Positions 9,962 to 19,319 of a DNA stretch of 64,000 nt are shown here, piece by piece (the stretch's first letter is position 1; every line of letters starts with the position of its first letter). The notes beneath the pieces are model-generated. The model saw nothing but the letters and a program-made list of their open reading frames with translations, had not been told where the DNA came from and did not search any database. The position numbers and the translations under genes were made by a program. Source of the stretch: Owenweeksia sp965229445 (lineage in GTDB: Bacteria > Bacteroidota > Bacteroidia > Flavobacteriales > Schleiferiaceae); NCBI GenBank assembly GCA_965229445.1, contig OZ245876.1, positions 2,170,001 through 2,234,000 of the forward strand, written 5' to 3'.

Positions 9962-10737
9962 ACCTATCCACCATACCACGGTATCTAAGCACGCTTTCCA
10001 ATAACCCCAGAATCTTTTTTGGACCAAAAAAGTACTTGTTTCTGGTCAGTCATATGCGCAGCTTTTCTACGCTGCTTTCGCACATCTTAGGCAGCAGCAG
10101 CGATATCAACGGGTACCGTGAAAACCATATTTCATATCAGGGTTCCATGGATTTACTCAAGCTCAGATATCGTACCCAAATGGCCATTGAAGGAAAACTG
10201 GATGGCACCTATGTCTTAGACAAAATTTTACACAATCACTGGGCTATTAACAATTCCATTATTCAGAAGCCCAATTTAAAGCTGCTGTTTACCATGCGTA
10301 AGCCGGAAGACACAGTGAAGAGTATTATTAACATGGGTCAAAAGTTAGTGGATGAAGATTGGTATCTGGATCATCAGAAGGTGGCTAACTATTATGAAGG
10401 AAGACTAAAGGCTATGGCTACTTATGCCAATATGATTGGCAAGAATGCCGCCTATTTTGATGCCGAAGAACTAATTGAAAATCCCGAAAGTCTCACTGAA
10501 AAGCTTACGCATTGGCTCCAATTATCCGACCCCTTAAAAACTGAATACAAGCAATTTAGAGACACAGGAAAACCCATTCATGGTGACCCCTCCAGCAATA
10601 TACTCAAGGGCAAAATCCTTAAAGACAAAAGAAAATACGAAATCGACTTAAGTAGGGAATTAGTGCAAATTCTGGAGCAAGTTTATCATGATACGCGCAA
10701 CAGCCTTCTGGATAAATGCACCGTTCTCAATTCCTAA
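9958..10737 (+). CDS. Sulfotransferase-fold protein
   Basis: A 259-residue protein whose start overlaps the preceding gene by ATGA. The N-terminal strand-loop-helix (YLFLVSHMRSFSTLLSHIL, about residues 26-44) matches the PAPS-binding loop of sulfotransferases, although the usual PRSGT-type Gly/Thr is replaced by RSFST. A second conserved element, LLFTMRKPEDTVKSI, corresponds to the 3'-PSB strand with Arg and a following helix. A sulfuryl transfer role on a glycan is inferred from the fold and from pairing with the upstream gene. It converges on the glycosyltransferase gene with only 19 bp between them. Confidence 0.65.
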   Translation: MNLSTIPRYLSTLSNNPRIFFGPKKYLFLVSHMRSFSTLLSHILGSSSDINGYRENHISYQGSMDLLKLRYRTQMAIEGKLDGTYVLDKILHNHWAINNSIIQKPNLKLLFTMRKPEDTVKSIINMGQKLVDEDWYLDHQKVANYYEGRLKAMATYANMIGKNAAYFDAEELIENPESLTEKLTHWLQLSDPLKTEYKQFRDTGKPIHGDPSSNILKGKILKDKRKYEIDLSRELVQILEQVYHDTRNSLLDKCTVLNS

Positions 10738-10756
10738 ACCAGAAAATTACATGAGC

Positions 10757-11638
10757 TTAGACGGTGTCTCTTTTTGATCGTTCCTCGTCAATCATATTCA
10801 TAATCTCAGAATCAATGCGCTCGTCAAACTTTCGGGCATAAAGGGCATCCATTCCCATTAATTCTTCAAAATCCTTGGCTCTAAAAACCAGTGGATTTTC
10901 ATCCCCCGTGGTCCATACCAGATGACGCTTATCATCCGGTACCACCTGATCTTTAAAAGGCGAGTTCATGATTATCGTGTTAAACATGACCTCATCGGGA
11001 ATGAAGGTATTATTGAAAAATTTGAGCAGTTGCGGATGATTGTTTAAGTAATCGATGATATATTGAATAGCTTCAGTTGACGCAATAAACCACTGGCTCA
11101 CACCATAATAATCCGGAAAGAAATCAACCTTGCGCTGTATTCCGAGAAACTTGGAAATTTTTATCCATTGTGTGCGCATAAACCAGGTCTTATAACTGCG
11201 ATCGATCATCCATTTGGGAAAATAGACGGTTAATCTGTCCATGCCGCCACTGTGATGGCCCCATTCATCAAAAGGAAATTTTCTCACTTTAAAGAACTGC
11301 TTTCCCTTGTTGGCTTCCAGAAATGACTCGATTTCTTTGTTGCTCTTTAATGGGTAATCCTGGCCCGATAGCAACACCATATAGTCAAATTCTTCACGCT
11401 TCTTTAAAGCTTCCTGGCACAGGGCAATAGTGGCTTCCACCAATGTAAAATCACCCCACTTTACCGATATGCGATTATTAATCAAGTGAATCCGATCACC
11501 TTCATCGATGGAGGAGGCGATGTCTGATTTCTGATCAACGTGCAGAAAAAACTGGTTTTTGCCATTATCCAATGCCCTAACCAACTGATTAATTTGCTGG
11601 GGATTGGTATGAACGAGTAAGAGGTATGCAATTCTCAT
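10757..11638 (-). CDS. GT14-like beta-1,6-N-acetylglucosaminyltransferase (core-2/I-branching family)
   Basis: A 293-residue protein starting MRIAYLLLVHTNPQQ, the typical opening of bacterial members of the core-2/I-branching enzyme family (Pfam Branch, CAZy GT14). Family features seen are FFLHVDQKSD (about residue 30-38), the substrate-binding region VLLSGQDYPLKS (about 93-104), a central ...SQWFIAST... segment and PDEVMFNTI (about 204-212), where the acidic residue is expected to act as base. It probably adds a branching GlcNAc or similar sugar to a surface glycan. Its start is 5 bp after the flippase stop, so the two form one minus-strand operon. Confidence 0.8.
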   Translation of the reverse strand: MRIAYLLLVHTNPQQINQLVRALDNGKNQFFLHVDQKSDIASSIDEGDRIHLINNRISVKWGDFTLVEATIALCQEALKKREEFDYMVLLSGQDYPLKSNKEIESFLEANKGKQFFKVRKFPFDEWGHHSGGMDRLTVYFPKWMIDRSYKTWFMRTQWIKISKFLGIQRKVDFFPDYYGVSQWFIASTEAIQYIIDYLNNHPQLLKFFNNTFIPDEVMFNTIIMNSPFKDQVVPDDKRHLVWTTGDENPLVFRAKDFEELMGMDALYARKFDERIDSEIMNMIDEERSKRDTV

Positions 11639-11643
11639 CGTAA

Positions 11644-12978
11644 CTAGGACCTAAATTCTTTAGTAATTAATTTACACTGAATAAAACCCTGCTTAAGGGC
11701 TGCAGGTATATTAAAGGGCAATTCTCGTCGGTGAACATAGTAGGAATAAGCTATCCCAGACATTTTGGTAATCAGGGTGATAGCCGCTACTCCTACCACA
11801 CCATATCCCAACATGATCACTATGAGGTCACCAACAATATTCACGATCAATACAATCATGTACTTCCTGAGGTTATACTTCGGTCTATTGGTGACATTAA
11901 GGACAATTCCGCTTAAGCGATCAAAGGGTGTAATAAATAAGAGCAGGGCGAAAATTTGTACAATTATTCCAGCATCAGCGTATTGCTCCCCACCAAGTAC
12001 CAGTACCAGCCAGTCGGCAAACACAAAAATAAGCACGGAGAGTGGGCTTAAGGTGATGAGGGCAAAACCAAGAATTCTTTGAAATTGAATCTTGAGTTCT
12101 TCATCGGATACCTTGCCGAACTTCTTAGAAAAATAGGGAAATGAAAGTTGCAAAATCCCCATTAAAGGTACCGCATGAAGTTTTTTAATCCGCTTGGGAA
12201 TCTCATAAATAGCCAGGGAGGCCGGTCCCAGGAAAGACATAATGATTATGGAATCTGAATTAGTGAGGGCGATGGAACCAATGGATGCCCCCAGGCTAAA
12301 CTTGCCAAAGTTTAAAATCTCCTTATTATACACCTTCTTGTATTGGAGATAATACTTAAAATGAGACCACCCGAGTATTAAGACCATGAGTGAGGTCAGA
12401 CCGTTGGCTGTTAGATAAGCGATGAAAACATAATTGATATCCTTTTCAAAATGATATACAAGCACTATTCCAATGAGAAACAGACCTACAGATATGAACC
12501 TAATCACCAGCAAATGCTGAAATTTCATAGTGGCATTGGTGACCCATCTACCAATAGTTTGAGGGATGACCACAATTCCATAAACTAGCACCCAGATGGA
12601 TATTTTTAGTAAGTAGGAATCCTCAGTTGCGTAACCAATGATGCCTAGAATGAGCGATGCTCCGGCGCTTAGCATTAAAATGAATTTCATCACCAAATCC
12701 CAGGTACTGGCAATCACCGACTTAAAATCATAATCTTCATTGGCAGCCATGCGAATGACCGGCGTCTTGATCAAACCGTTTAAGGTCATCTCAATGATAC
12801 CATAGATGGTGAGAAACAGAGCCCAATATCCAAATTCACCTTTGGTTAATGCCCGCGCCATTAAACTGAAGGTCAGCAAAGCAATTGCCGAGTTGAACAC
12901 ACTGGAAAACAGTGAGTAAAACTTTTGAGAACGGAAGAATACCGGTAGCCTTTTGCTGGTGAAAGGATTGAGTTTCAT
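11644..12978 (-). CDS. Wzx-like oligosaccharide flippase (MOP superfamily)
   Basis: A 444-residue polytopic inner-membrane protein with roughly 12 hydrophobic segments. The N-terminal pattern (SVFNSAIALLTFSLMARALTKGEFGYWALFLTIYG, read in parts) matches polysaccharide-biosynthesis flippases of the MOP superfamily, and a second half with LSFPYFSKKFG follows. It would move lipid-linked oligosaccharide units across the inner membrane. It lies directly upstream of a branching glycosyltransferase, and a sulfotransferase lies 158 bp further upstream on the same strand, so a capsule or exopolysaccharide role is likely. No Wzy polymerase is visible in the window. Confidence 0.8.
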   Translation of the reverse strand: MKLNPFTSKRLPVFFRSQKFYSLFSSVFNSAIALLTFSLMARALTKGEFGYWALFLTIYGIIEMTLNGLIKTPVIRMAANEDYDFKSVIASTWDLVMKFILMLSAGASLILGIIGYATEDSYLLKISIWVLVYGIVVIPQTIGRWVTNATMKFQHLLVIRFISVGLFLIGIVLVYHFEKDINYVFIAYLTANGLTSLMVLILGWSHFKYYLQYKKVYNKEILNFGKFSLGASIGSIALTNSDSIIIMSFLGPASLAIYEIPKRIKKLHAVPLMGILQLSFPYFSKKFGKVSDEELKIQFQRILGFALITLSPLSVLIFVFADWLVLVLGGEQYADAGIIVQIFALLLFITPFDRLSGIVLNVTNRPKYNLRKYMIVLIVNIVGDLIVIMLGYGVVGVAAITLITKMSGIAYSYYVHRRELPFNIPAALKQGFIQCKLITKEFRS

Positions 12979-13136
12979 GTGAGAGTAGTTCCTTTGACTT
13001 TAGCGTCTTTTAAGCTCAAGTAAATGTAGAGAATAACTTATTCTGGGGAACTTGCCATCGATGAATGACGCTAATTAGCTGATAACAAGAAGCTAAGATT
13101 CTATCTCCTTTTAATTTTATGCCCGCAAATCTGCCA

Positions 13137-13886
13137 TTACCTCGGTCCTGTTAAAGTTGGATCCTTTTCAATCAGTTCCGCACAAATCTCCATAAACCTA
13201 TAATCCTCTTTGTACCACGCTCTCAGGTTCTTCTGAGCTTCTTCGCTCAATTCAGTATTTGCAGAGTCAGGATTTTTGTGTGCCTTGATGTCGTCTTGGG
13301 GAAGCACCACCTGTTTGGGCATGCCAAACTTGTCTCTTAAGGCCGGAAAATCATGGTTTAAACTCTCCTGGAAACCAATAAAAAAGAGGTCTGAAACACG
13401 CGATCTGAAGAAATCTTCATCACCAAACCAATCCCAAAAGGAATCCTTAATATGCTGGATTTTGGTCATGCCCAATTCGGCTATTCGTCGTTTTTCCGGA
13501 TCAGTAGAGGAAAGACCTCTAGCCAGTTCATCCGGACTGGTAAAGGTTTCAAATACCAACTTCTCATCTTCATTCCAGGGCCAATAATAGCGGGGTTTAC
13601 CCTGCCTTTGTCTGCTGAAATAGCCGCTGGTAAAGCGTTTCATCGGATCGCGAAGAAAGAAGAAAAAACCCTCCCCCTTTTTAATATCCTTTAGGCGGAA
13701 ATGATGGGAGTGCAATTCAATCTTGAATTCACGGGTAACCGTTCCAGATTCGCTAATGGCATGTTTTACCGCCGTTCCTCCGGTTTTTCCGATATGCAGG
13801 AGGTGAACAAACTTCTTACCCATGAGCTTAAACAGCACACGCAGCGCAGAGCCTTTCATCTTTCTATATAACTTTCTCAGTTTCAT
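13137..13886 (-). CDS. Sulfotransferase family 2-like protein
   Basis: A 249-residue protein with the PAPS-binding loop LLHIGKTGGTAVKHAI near residues 29-44 (K-T-G-G-T is the 5'-PSB core of the membrane and carbohydrate sulfotransferase group) and the 3'-PSB segment FFFLRDPMKRFTSGYFSR near 74-92. It is likely a carbohydrate sulfotransferase. It is the third sulfotransferase-fold protein within 5 kb and lies upstream of the flippase on the same strand, so it may share its transcript. The N-terminus is basic (KLRKLYRKMKG) without a clear membrane anchor. Confidence 0.78.
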   Translation of the reverse strand: MKLRKLYRKMKGSALRVLFKLMGKKFVHLLHIGKTGGTAVKHAISESGTVTREFKIELHSHHFRLKDIKKGEGFFFFLRDPMKRFTSGYFSRQRQGKPRYYWPWNEDEKLVFETFTSPDELARGLSSTDPEKRRIAELGMTKIQHIKDSFWDWFGDEDFFRSRVSDLFFIGFQESLNHDFPALRDKFGMPKQVVLPQDDIKAHKNPDSANTELSEEAQKNLRAWYKEDYRFMEICAELIEKDPTLTGPR

Positions 13887-14013
13887 ATTGAGCTACATAG
13901 ATTTTTGTTGGAGTGAGTATTCATTTAGGGGGTAAATATACTCTTTCAAAAGCGCCAATGCTGGGGTGCCTTCGTTGTGAAACATATATTGTCTGTTAAT
14001 GGTAAATCAAGGG

Positions 14014-16125
14014 TCAATCGGGATATTGAACCCTTACGTGATAGATATTGGCCAGCATCTTTTTAAAAATCTTTTTGGTGAGCTTGATATCTTTCATGGT
14101 AATATTGGCATTCTCAAATTGACCGGCATCCATTTGATGATTGATGATAGATTCCACCAGAGAATCAATGGTATCATGCGTAGGTTTATTTAAACTTCTA
14201 CTGGCCGCTTCTACGGAATCTGCCATCATCAATACAGCGGTTTCCTTGCTAAAGGGTTTTGGCCCCGGATAAGTGAATTTGTTTAAGTCTACCTCTTCCT
14301 CAGGGAAGTTCTTGATATACTGTTTGTAGAAATACATCACCGTAGTGGTTCCGTGATGGGTGCGGATAAAATCAATTAACACATCCGGTAAATTGTACTT
14401 CTTAGCCATCTTGATTCCTTCCAGCACGTGATTGATTATAATTTCCGAACTCTCTTCAAAAGAAAGTTCATCGTGAGGGTTTAATCCAGTACTCTGATTT
14501 TCAATGAAATACATGGGATTTCGGATTTTACCGATATCGTGATAGAGCGCCCCTGTACGCACCAGCAAAGCATTGCCGCCAATTTCAAGGGTCGCCGCCT
14601 CTGCCAGGTTTGCCACTTGCAATGAATGCTGAAAAGTGCCAGGTGCTTTCTGACCAAGCTCCCGCAACAAAGGATTGTTGGTATCACTGAGTTCCAATAG
14701 AGAAACATCCGACACCAAACCAAAGATCTTTTCCTGAAAATAGATTAAGGGAAAGGACATCAGGGTCAAAAATCCATTACCCGCAAAGAAGGCAAAATTC
14801 ATATAGTGGATATCGCGCCAGTTACCTTCCTGAATGATCGCCACACTCAAATAGGAAATGCAGTAAACCAATATAATCTGACCGGCCGTAAAGAATAGCT
14901 GACTTCTCTTATAAAGATTGCTCACCAGAAACACGGAAAACACTCCTGCCACAAACTGTAAATAGATAAACACAAAACTGTTGGGAACCAGAAATCCACA
15001 TAGAAGTATGCTGATCATATGTACAAACAGAGCCAGCCTCGTGTCAAAAAATGAACGCAGGGTGATCGGCAAGATAGGTAAAGGTACCAGCCAGATATAC
15101 TGAAGGCCGAAGTCCATTACCATTCTTACCATCACAAACATGAAGAGCATATTGATGAGGATAAAACTGAGTTTGGATATATCTTCTAACAAATGGAGTC
15201 TGAACTGCTTCAGAAATAAGTACAGTATGAGGTATAAAAGTGCTACCTGCAATATCTGACCCAACAGTATGGATAACAAGCTTTGCCCTTGGTCTCCCCC
15301 CTCATAAGTTTCTCGAAGCGACCTCAGTTTGGCAAATTTCTCATCATCTACAATATTTCCCTTAAAAATGATCAACTCTCCTTTTTGCACCATATTTCGT
15401 GTGGGGAGAATATTGTCCAATTGATCAGCGAGGAATTTGTCGGTTAAGCTTTTATCGTAGTAGATGTTATGGGTCAATTGGCTCAGCAGTATCGGTAGTA
15501 GAAAGGAACGGGCACCTTCGATCTCAAGTTCCTGTGTGCGTTGATGAAGTTGTTCCGATGCCGATTTAATAGAATAAAACTGACTGATTTCCACTACCGA
15601 AGAAACTCCTTGTTCATTTAAGAGAATTTCTCCATAACTACTTTCTTCATCCTCAAAAGGTTCCAAAACGCCCTGCCTGAAAACTGCACCCAAGAGGTCT
15701 CTGCCGGCATAGAGAATTTGCTCCTTTACCGCTTCATCTTTTCGCCAGGATTCCCGATAAAATGCCTGTAAAGAATCCTCATCGCTTCGGTTCCGACTAA
15801 AAATTTCACGCCACTTCTCTTGAAAGGACTGCTCATAGCTCACGAGGGCATTCTCTGCCGCTTGTATATCGCGACTTAAAAAAATGGTTTTGTTGTTAAT
15901 GATTCCCTCCTTCTCCTCAGCGATAGCTTCCTCAGACTTCAATACGGCAAAATCAAAAGGGGCTACCAGGTTCTCATAAAGCCAGGGTTTTCCTTTTTGA
16001 AATTCGTATTTAAACTTTATCTCTCTGGGACTGAGATACACCACGGCAGTTATTGAGATGAGAAACAAGACAATGCCTGCAATGGCCGTTTGGTGGTTTT
16101 GAAAAAAGAGTAGAAGCTTCTTCAT
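14014..16125 (-). CDS. pgpH: 7TM-HD membrane phosphodiesterase, PgpH-type (c-di-AMP hydrolase)
   Basis: A 703-residue protein with one N-terminal TM helix (about 12-30), a large periplasmic domain (about 35-270), a seven-helix membrane region (about 285-480, 7TM-7TMR_HD type) and a C-terminal cytoplasmic HD domain. The HD core shows FQHSLQVANLAE, then LYHDIGK (His-Asp near residue 525) and a downstream IRTHHGT. Family members such as Listeria PgpH hydrolyse c-di-AMP to pApA and influence turgor and envelope homeostasis; transfer of that role here is by homology. The length is typical for Bacteroidota members. The gene is divergent from the thiolase gene across a 123-bp spacer. Confidence 0.88.
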   Translation of the reverse strand: MKKLLLFFQNHQTAIAGIVLFLISITAVVYLSPREIKFKYEFQKGKPWLYENLVAPFDFAVLKSEEAIAEEKEGIINNKTIFLSRDIQAAENALVSYEQSFQEKWREIFSRNRSDEDSLQAFYRESWRKDEAVKEQILYAGRDLLGAVFRQGVLEPFEDEESSYGEILLNEQGVSSVVEISQFYSIKSASEQLHQRTQELEIEGARSFLLPILLSQLTHNIYYDKSLTDKFLADQLDNILPTRNMVQKGELIIFKGNIVDDEKFAKLRSLRETYEGGDQGQSLLSILLGQILQVALLYLILYLFLKQFRLHLLEDISKLSFILINMLFMFVMVRMVMDFGLQYIWLVPLPILPITLRSFFDTRLALFVHMISILLCGFLVPNSFVFIYLQFVAGVFSVFLVSNLYKRSQLFFTAGQIILVYCISYLSVAIIQEGNWRDIHYMNFAFFAGNGFLTLMSFPLIYFQEKIFGLVSDVSLLELSDTNNPLLRELGQKAPGTFQHSLQVANLAEAATLEIGGNALLVRTGALYHDIGKIRNPMYFIENQSTGLNPHDELSFEESSEIIINHVLEGIKMAKKYNLPDVLIDFIRTHHGTTTVMYFYKQYIKNFPEEEVDLNKFTYPGPKPFSKETAVLMMADSVEAASRSLNKPTHDTIDSLVESIINHQMDAGQFENANITMKDIKLTKKIFKKMLANIYHVRVQYPD

Positions 16126-16248
16126 ACGCTGCTAAAGTAGCTATTACGGTCAATCAGAGCTATAATATGCACACATGAACTGATAGGAATTCAACAAAAT
16201 TCCGGTGCAAATCGTACTTTCGCGGTAAATTTTGAAAGTCCGAAAAGC

Positions 16249-17424
16249 ATGAAAGAGGTTGTTATCGTTGGAGCAAAAAGAACTCCCATAGGTAGTTTTG
16301 GAGGAAGCCTGGCTGGTATTCCGGCACCTAAATTAGGTGCGGCAGCAATAAAAGCGGCCATGGAAGAAGCTGGGGTCAACTCAGATATGATCGATGAAGT
16401 CCTGATGGGTAACGTTCTGCAGGCCGGTACGGGTCAGGCACCGGCACGTCAAGCGGCCATAGCCGCCGGTATTTCCAACACAGTTCCTTGTACTACGGTG
16501 AACAAAGTTTGTTCTAGCGGCATGAAAGCGATTATGCAAGGTGCGCAGGCCATTATGCTGGGTGATGCAGATGTTGTTGTAGCGGGAGGCATGGAAAACA
16601 TGAGTAGCGTACCCCATTATCTCTATGGCAGAAATGCTGTTAAACTAGGTGATATTAAATCTCAAGACGGCCTCTTAAAGGACGGATTGATGGATGTGTA
16701 CAACGGTGTTCATATGGGGAATTGTGCGGAGATATGTGCCAGCGACATGAATTTCTCCCGGGAAGAACAGGATGCCTACGCCATAAATAGCTACAAGCGA
16801 GCGGCTGCCTCATGGGCAGATGGAAAGTTTAATGAAGAAGTTACACCCGTAAGCGTGCCTCAAAGAAAAGGGGATCCGATAGTCGTATCTGAAGATGAGG
16901 ATTATACCAAGGTGAATTTTGATAAGATTCCTCAATTGCGTCCGGTATTTGACAAGGAAGGATCGGTTACCGCCGCAAACGCTTCAAATATTAATGACGG
17001 AGCAGCGGCAGTAGTACTGATGAGTAAGGAAAAGGCTGAAGAATTGGGAATTACTCCGCTGGCCAGAATAGCAGGATATGCAGATGCCGCCCAGTCATCC
17101 GAATGGTTTACCACCTCCCCTGCCCTTGCCGTGCCCAAAGCCATTGCCAAGGCCGGATTAAGCGCTGATGACATTAGCTACTACGAACTTAACGAGGCAT
17201 TTTCAGTTGTAGGCTTAGCCAATATGAAATTGCTCAATATAGATGATAGCATAACCAATGTTAATGGAGGAGCTGTATCTATTGGCCACCCGCTGGGAGC
17301 CTCTGGCGCTAGAATAATGATTACCCTTCTGAATGTGCTAAAGCAAAATGGAGCCAGATATGGCGCTGCAGGTATTTGCAATGGTGGTGGAGGTGCTTCT
17401 GCTATGGTAATTGAAGCCCTCTGA
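16249..17424 (+). CDS. Acetyl-CoA C-acetyltransferase (thiolase)
   Basis: A 391-residue protein, the standard thiolase length. The nucleophilic Cys is C88 in NKVCSSGMK, the catalytic His is H347 in SIGHPLGASG, and the second Cys is C377 in GICNGGGGA, so all active-site residues are present. It condenses two acetyl-CoA to acetoacetyl-CoA or performs the reverse thiolysis in beta-oxidation or ketone metabolism. A TACTTTCG box at 16215-16222, close to TAnnTTTG, lies about 26 bp upstream and could be the -7 element. The gene is followed after 9 bp by an NlpC/P60 hydrolase gene, a common pairing in Bacteroidota but without an obvious functional link. Confidence 0.93.
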   Translation: MKEVVIVGAKRTPIGSFGGSLAGIPAPKLGAAAIKAAMEEAGVNSDMIDEVLMGNVLQAGTGQAPARQAAIAAGISNTVPCTTVNKVCSSGMKAIMQGAQAIMLGDADVVVAGGMENMSSVPHYLYGRNAVKLGDIKSQDGLLKDGLMDVYNGVHMGNCAEICASDMNFSREEQDAYAINSYKRAAASWADGKFNEEVTPVSVPQRKGDPIVVSEDEDYTKVNFDKIPQLRPVFDKEGSVTAANASNINDGAAAVVLMSKEKAEELGITPLARIAGYADAAQSSEWFTTSPALAVPKAIAKAGLSADDISYYELNEAFSVVGLANMKLLNIDDSITNVNGGAVSIGHPLGASGARIMITLLNVLKQNGARYGAAGICNGGGGASAMVIEAL

Positions 17425-17433
17425 TTTAGAAGT

Positions 17434-18210
17434 ATGGCTAAAGGCCGTTGCATATTAAGTCTGGTACCCATGCGTCGCGATCCCAGCGATCAATCAGAAA
17501 TGGTCAATCAGATTCTCTTTGGAGAGTCCTATGATATTCTTTCTGAAAACGATAAGTGGTCGGAGGTTCGGTTGCATCATGATAATTATACCGGCTGGAT
17601 TGACAACAAGCAGGTTTTTAAGATAGACGAGCAGACTTTTACCCAGGATGCACCGGAAAAAGTGGCCGTCTCGTCTGATATAATAGAGCTGGTTACCAAC
17701 GAAACTTTTCAAGACTATTTCCCTGTTCTATTGGGTTCATACTTACCGGGAATAAATAGTGATGGCATTTTTGAAATGGGTGATTTCCAGCTCAAATACA
17801 AAGGGGGCATTAGTCAAGGACTCAGTGCCCGGGATAAGATGATTAGTCAATCCTATCAGTTATTGAATGCGCCGTACCTCTGGGGCGGACGCTCCCCTTT
17901 TGGTATCGATTGTTCAGGATTTACGCAAATTGTATATCGCCTGGGTGGAAGGAATATACCGCGGGATGCCTGGCAACAGGCTGAGCTGGGTCAGGGATTG
18001 AGTTTTATTGAAGAAAGTGAGCCTGGAGATTTGGCATTCTTTGATAACGAAGATGGTAAAATTACGCATGTGGGAATTATCCTTAAAGAGAATTACATCA
18101 TTCATGCTAGTGGAAAAGTCAGGCTGGATCGTCTCGATCAAATGGGAATATTTAACGAAGAGCTTGGAAATCACACTCATAAATTGCGCGTGATCAAAAG
18201 AATTATTTAA
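17434..18210 (+). CDS. C40 peptidase (NlpC/P60) with N-terminal SH3-like domain
   Basis: A 258-residue protein. Residues 1-70 form a bacterial SH3-like domain (PMRRDPS...SEMVNQILFGE...W). The NlpC/P60 domain follows from about 120, with catalytic Cys C160 in GIDCSGF, His H212 in THVGII and a third polar residue H224 in IIHASG. Such enzymes cleave gamma-D-Glu-DAP or related peptide bonds in peptidoglycan. No signal peptide is apparent, so it is probably a cytoplasmic cell-wall-recycling type like Bacteroides YkfC homologues, or exported in another way. It sits 9 bp after the thiolase gene and probably shares its transcript. Confidence 0.85.
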   Translation: MAKGRCILSLVPMRRDPSDQSEMVNQILFGESYDILSENDKWSEVRLHHDNYTGWIDNKQVFKIDEQTFTQDAPEKVAVSSDIIELVTNETFQDYFPVLLGSYLPGINSDGIFEMGDFQLKYKGGISQGLSARDKMISQSYQLLNAPYLWGGRSPFGIDCSGFTQIVYRLGGRNIPRDAWQQAELGQGLSFIEESEPGDLAFFDNEDGKITHVGIILKENYIIHASGKVRLDRLDQMGIFNEELGNHTHKLRVIKRII

Positions 18211-18294
18211 TCTCTCCTTTTAATAACTTTAATCATTCATACCGCTGAATCTTAGTAGGGTGCATTATATTTATGTCTATTATATTCGCTGAAG

Positions 18295-18723
18295 ATGAAG
18301 GTTACAGATATTTTGGGAATTGATGATCAGGAGGGAGTGAGTATTCCCTTTTATGATGTAAGCGTGGCCGCAGGTGCCCCTGCCTATATTCCTACCTACT
18401 TTGAATCTACTATCAATGTGGGAAAGGAGCTCATCAATAATCCCAAAACTACTTTCTGTGTAAGGGTAAATGGTCAATCAATGATTGATGCTGGCATTGA
18501 TGATGGCGATTTACTGATCGTGGACAAATCCCTGGAACCTGAAAACAAAAACATTATACTGGCCGTAATTAATGGAGAATATACGGTAAAACGCCTGTAT
18601 AAAAATGGTGAGGATCTTTTCCTTCAGCCGGAAAACAAGCACCACAATCCTATTAAGATAACCCCTTACATGGATTTCCGAATCTGGGGAGTGGTGACAG
18701 GTTTAATTAAGAAGCTTCTCTAG
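18295..18723 (+). CDS. umuD: UmuD-like S24 autoprotease, without UmuC
   Basis: A 142-residue protein of the LexA/UmuD S24 family. The self-cleavage site is A26-G27 in VAAGAPA, the catalytic Ser is S62 in GQSMIDAG and the Lys base is K99 in TVKRL. It has no DNA-binding domain, so it is UmuD-like rather than LexA. After cleavage UmuD forms part of error-prone polymerase V. The usual partner umuC is not next to it: the downstream gene is a small lipoprotein on the other strand. A TATATTCG box lies within 15 bp of the ATG, so the leader would be very short. The product could act with a UmuC elsewhere or be a stand-alone stress regulator. Confidence 0.85.
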   Translation: MKVTDILGIDDQEGVSIPFYDVSVAAGAPAYIPTYFESTINVGKELINNPKTTFCVRVNGQSMIDAGIDDGDLLIVDKSLEPENKNIILAVINGEYTVKRLYKNGEDLFLQPENKHHNPIKITPYMDFRIWGVVTGLIKKLL

Positions 18724-18795
18724 GCAGGTTCTCAACCCACTTATAATCACCTTTCCATCGTTGGTGGCACGTCCAAATTGAGCTCAGATATAGTA

Positions 18796-18842
18796 TAAAA
18801 AATGAGCTTATCCCATCAATAAACTTGATGCAATAAGCTCAT
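18796..18842 (-). terminator. Hairpin terminator between convergent genes
   Basis: ATGAGCTTAT at 18802-18811 pairs with ATAAGCTCAT at 18833-18842, with an inner ATCAA/TTGAT stem. On the minus strand the hairpin is followed by six T. It ends the small lipoprotein transcript and may also stop umuD transcription on the plus strand. Confidence 0.8.
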
Positions 18843-18864
18843 ATAAAATACTTAGCAAAAGATC

Positions 18865-19080
18865 TTAGCGTGGCCCGAAACGCATATTCGGAGCGCTGTG
18901 GACAGCCTCCGAGGACTCAGATCCAGCCTCAATCTGACTGATGGCTTCATCTTGATCCAACTGAGTTTCTAGCTTAGCTTCATCCAAAGATGGCTTTTCA
19001 TTCTGACAAGACATCACCGATATCATAACAAACATAAATGATGCTGCAATAAATAAAAGTGGAATTCTTAGATTTTTCAT
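18865..19080 (-). CDS. Small lipoprotein, hypothetical
   Basis: A 71-residue protein with a hydrophobic N-terminal signal ending in a lipobox-like VMSC (Cys 25). The rest is a short acidic tail rich in Glu, Asp, Ser and Ala, ending in the basic FGPR. It would be processed to a 47-residue lipoprotein. A strong hairpin terminator follows directly, which supports it being a real transcription unit. No family was recognised and no function can be given. Confidence 0.6.
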   Translation of the reverse strand: MKNLRIPLLFIAASFMFVMISVMSCQNEKPSLDEAKLETQLDQDEAISQIEAGSESSEAVHSAPNMRFGPR

Positions 19081-19319
19081 AATAGAGTAGGGTTAGCGAA
19101 TACAATATCAGATAATTCTTAATGGTGGCGAAGCCCAAGGCTAAAATGCCAGGCTTTTATGGCTGATTCCAATCTGATTCAGTGAAAAATAATGCAATCT
19201 AAAGACTTGACTTACTGATATATATGAATTCAGGCTTGTGATAGCCCCGTAAGGAGCCAAGAATGACCATGGATTTCAAAAATTCCTCTAAAGACAACTC
19301 AGGCGATCGATCTCGTATC

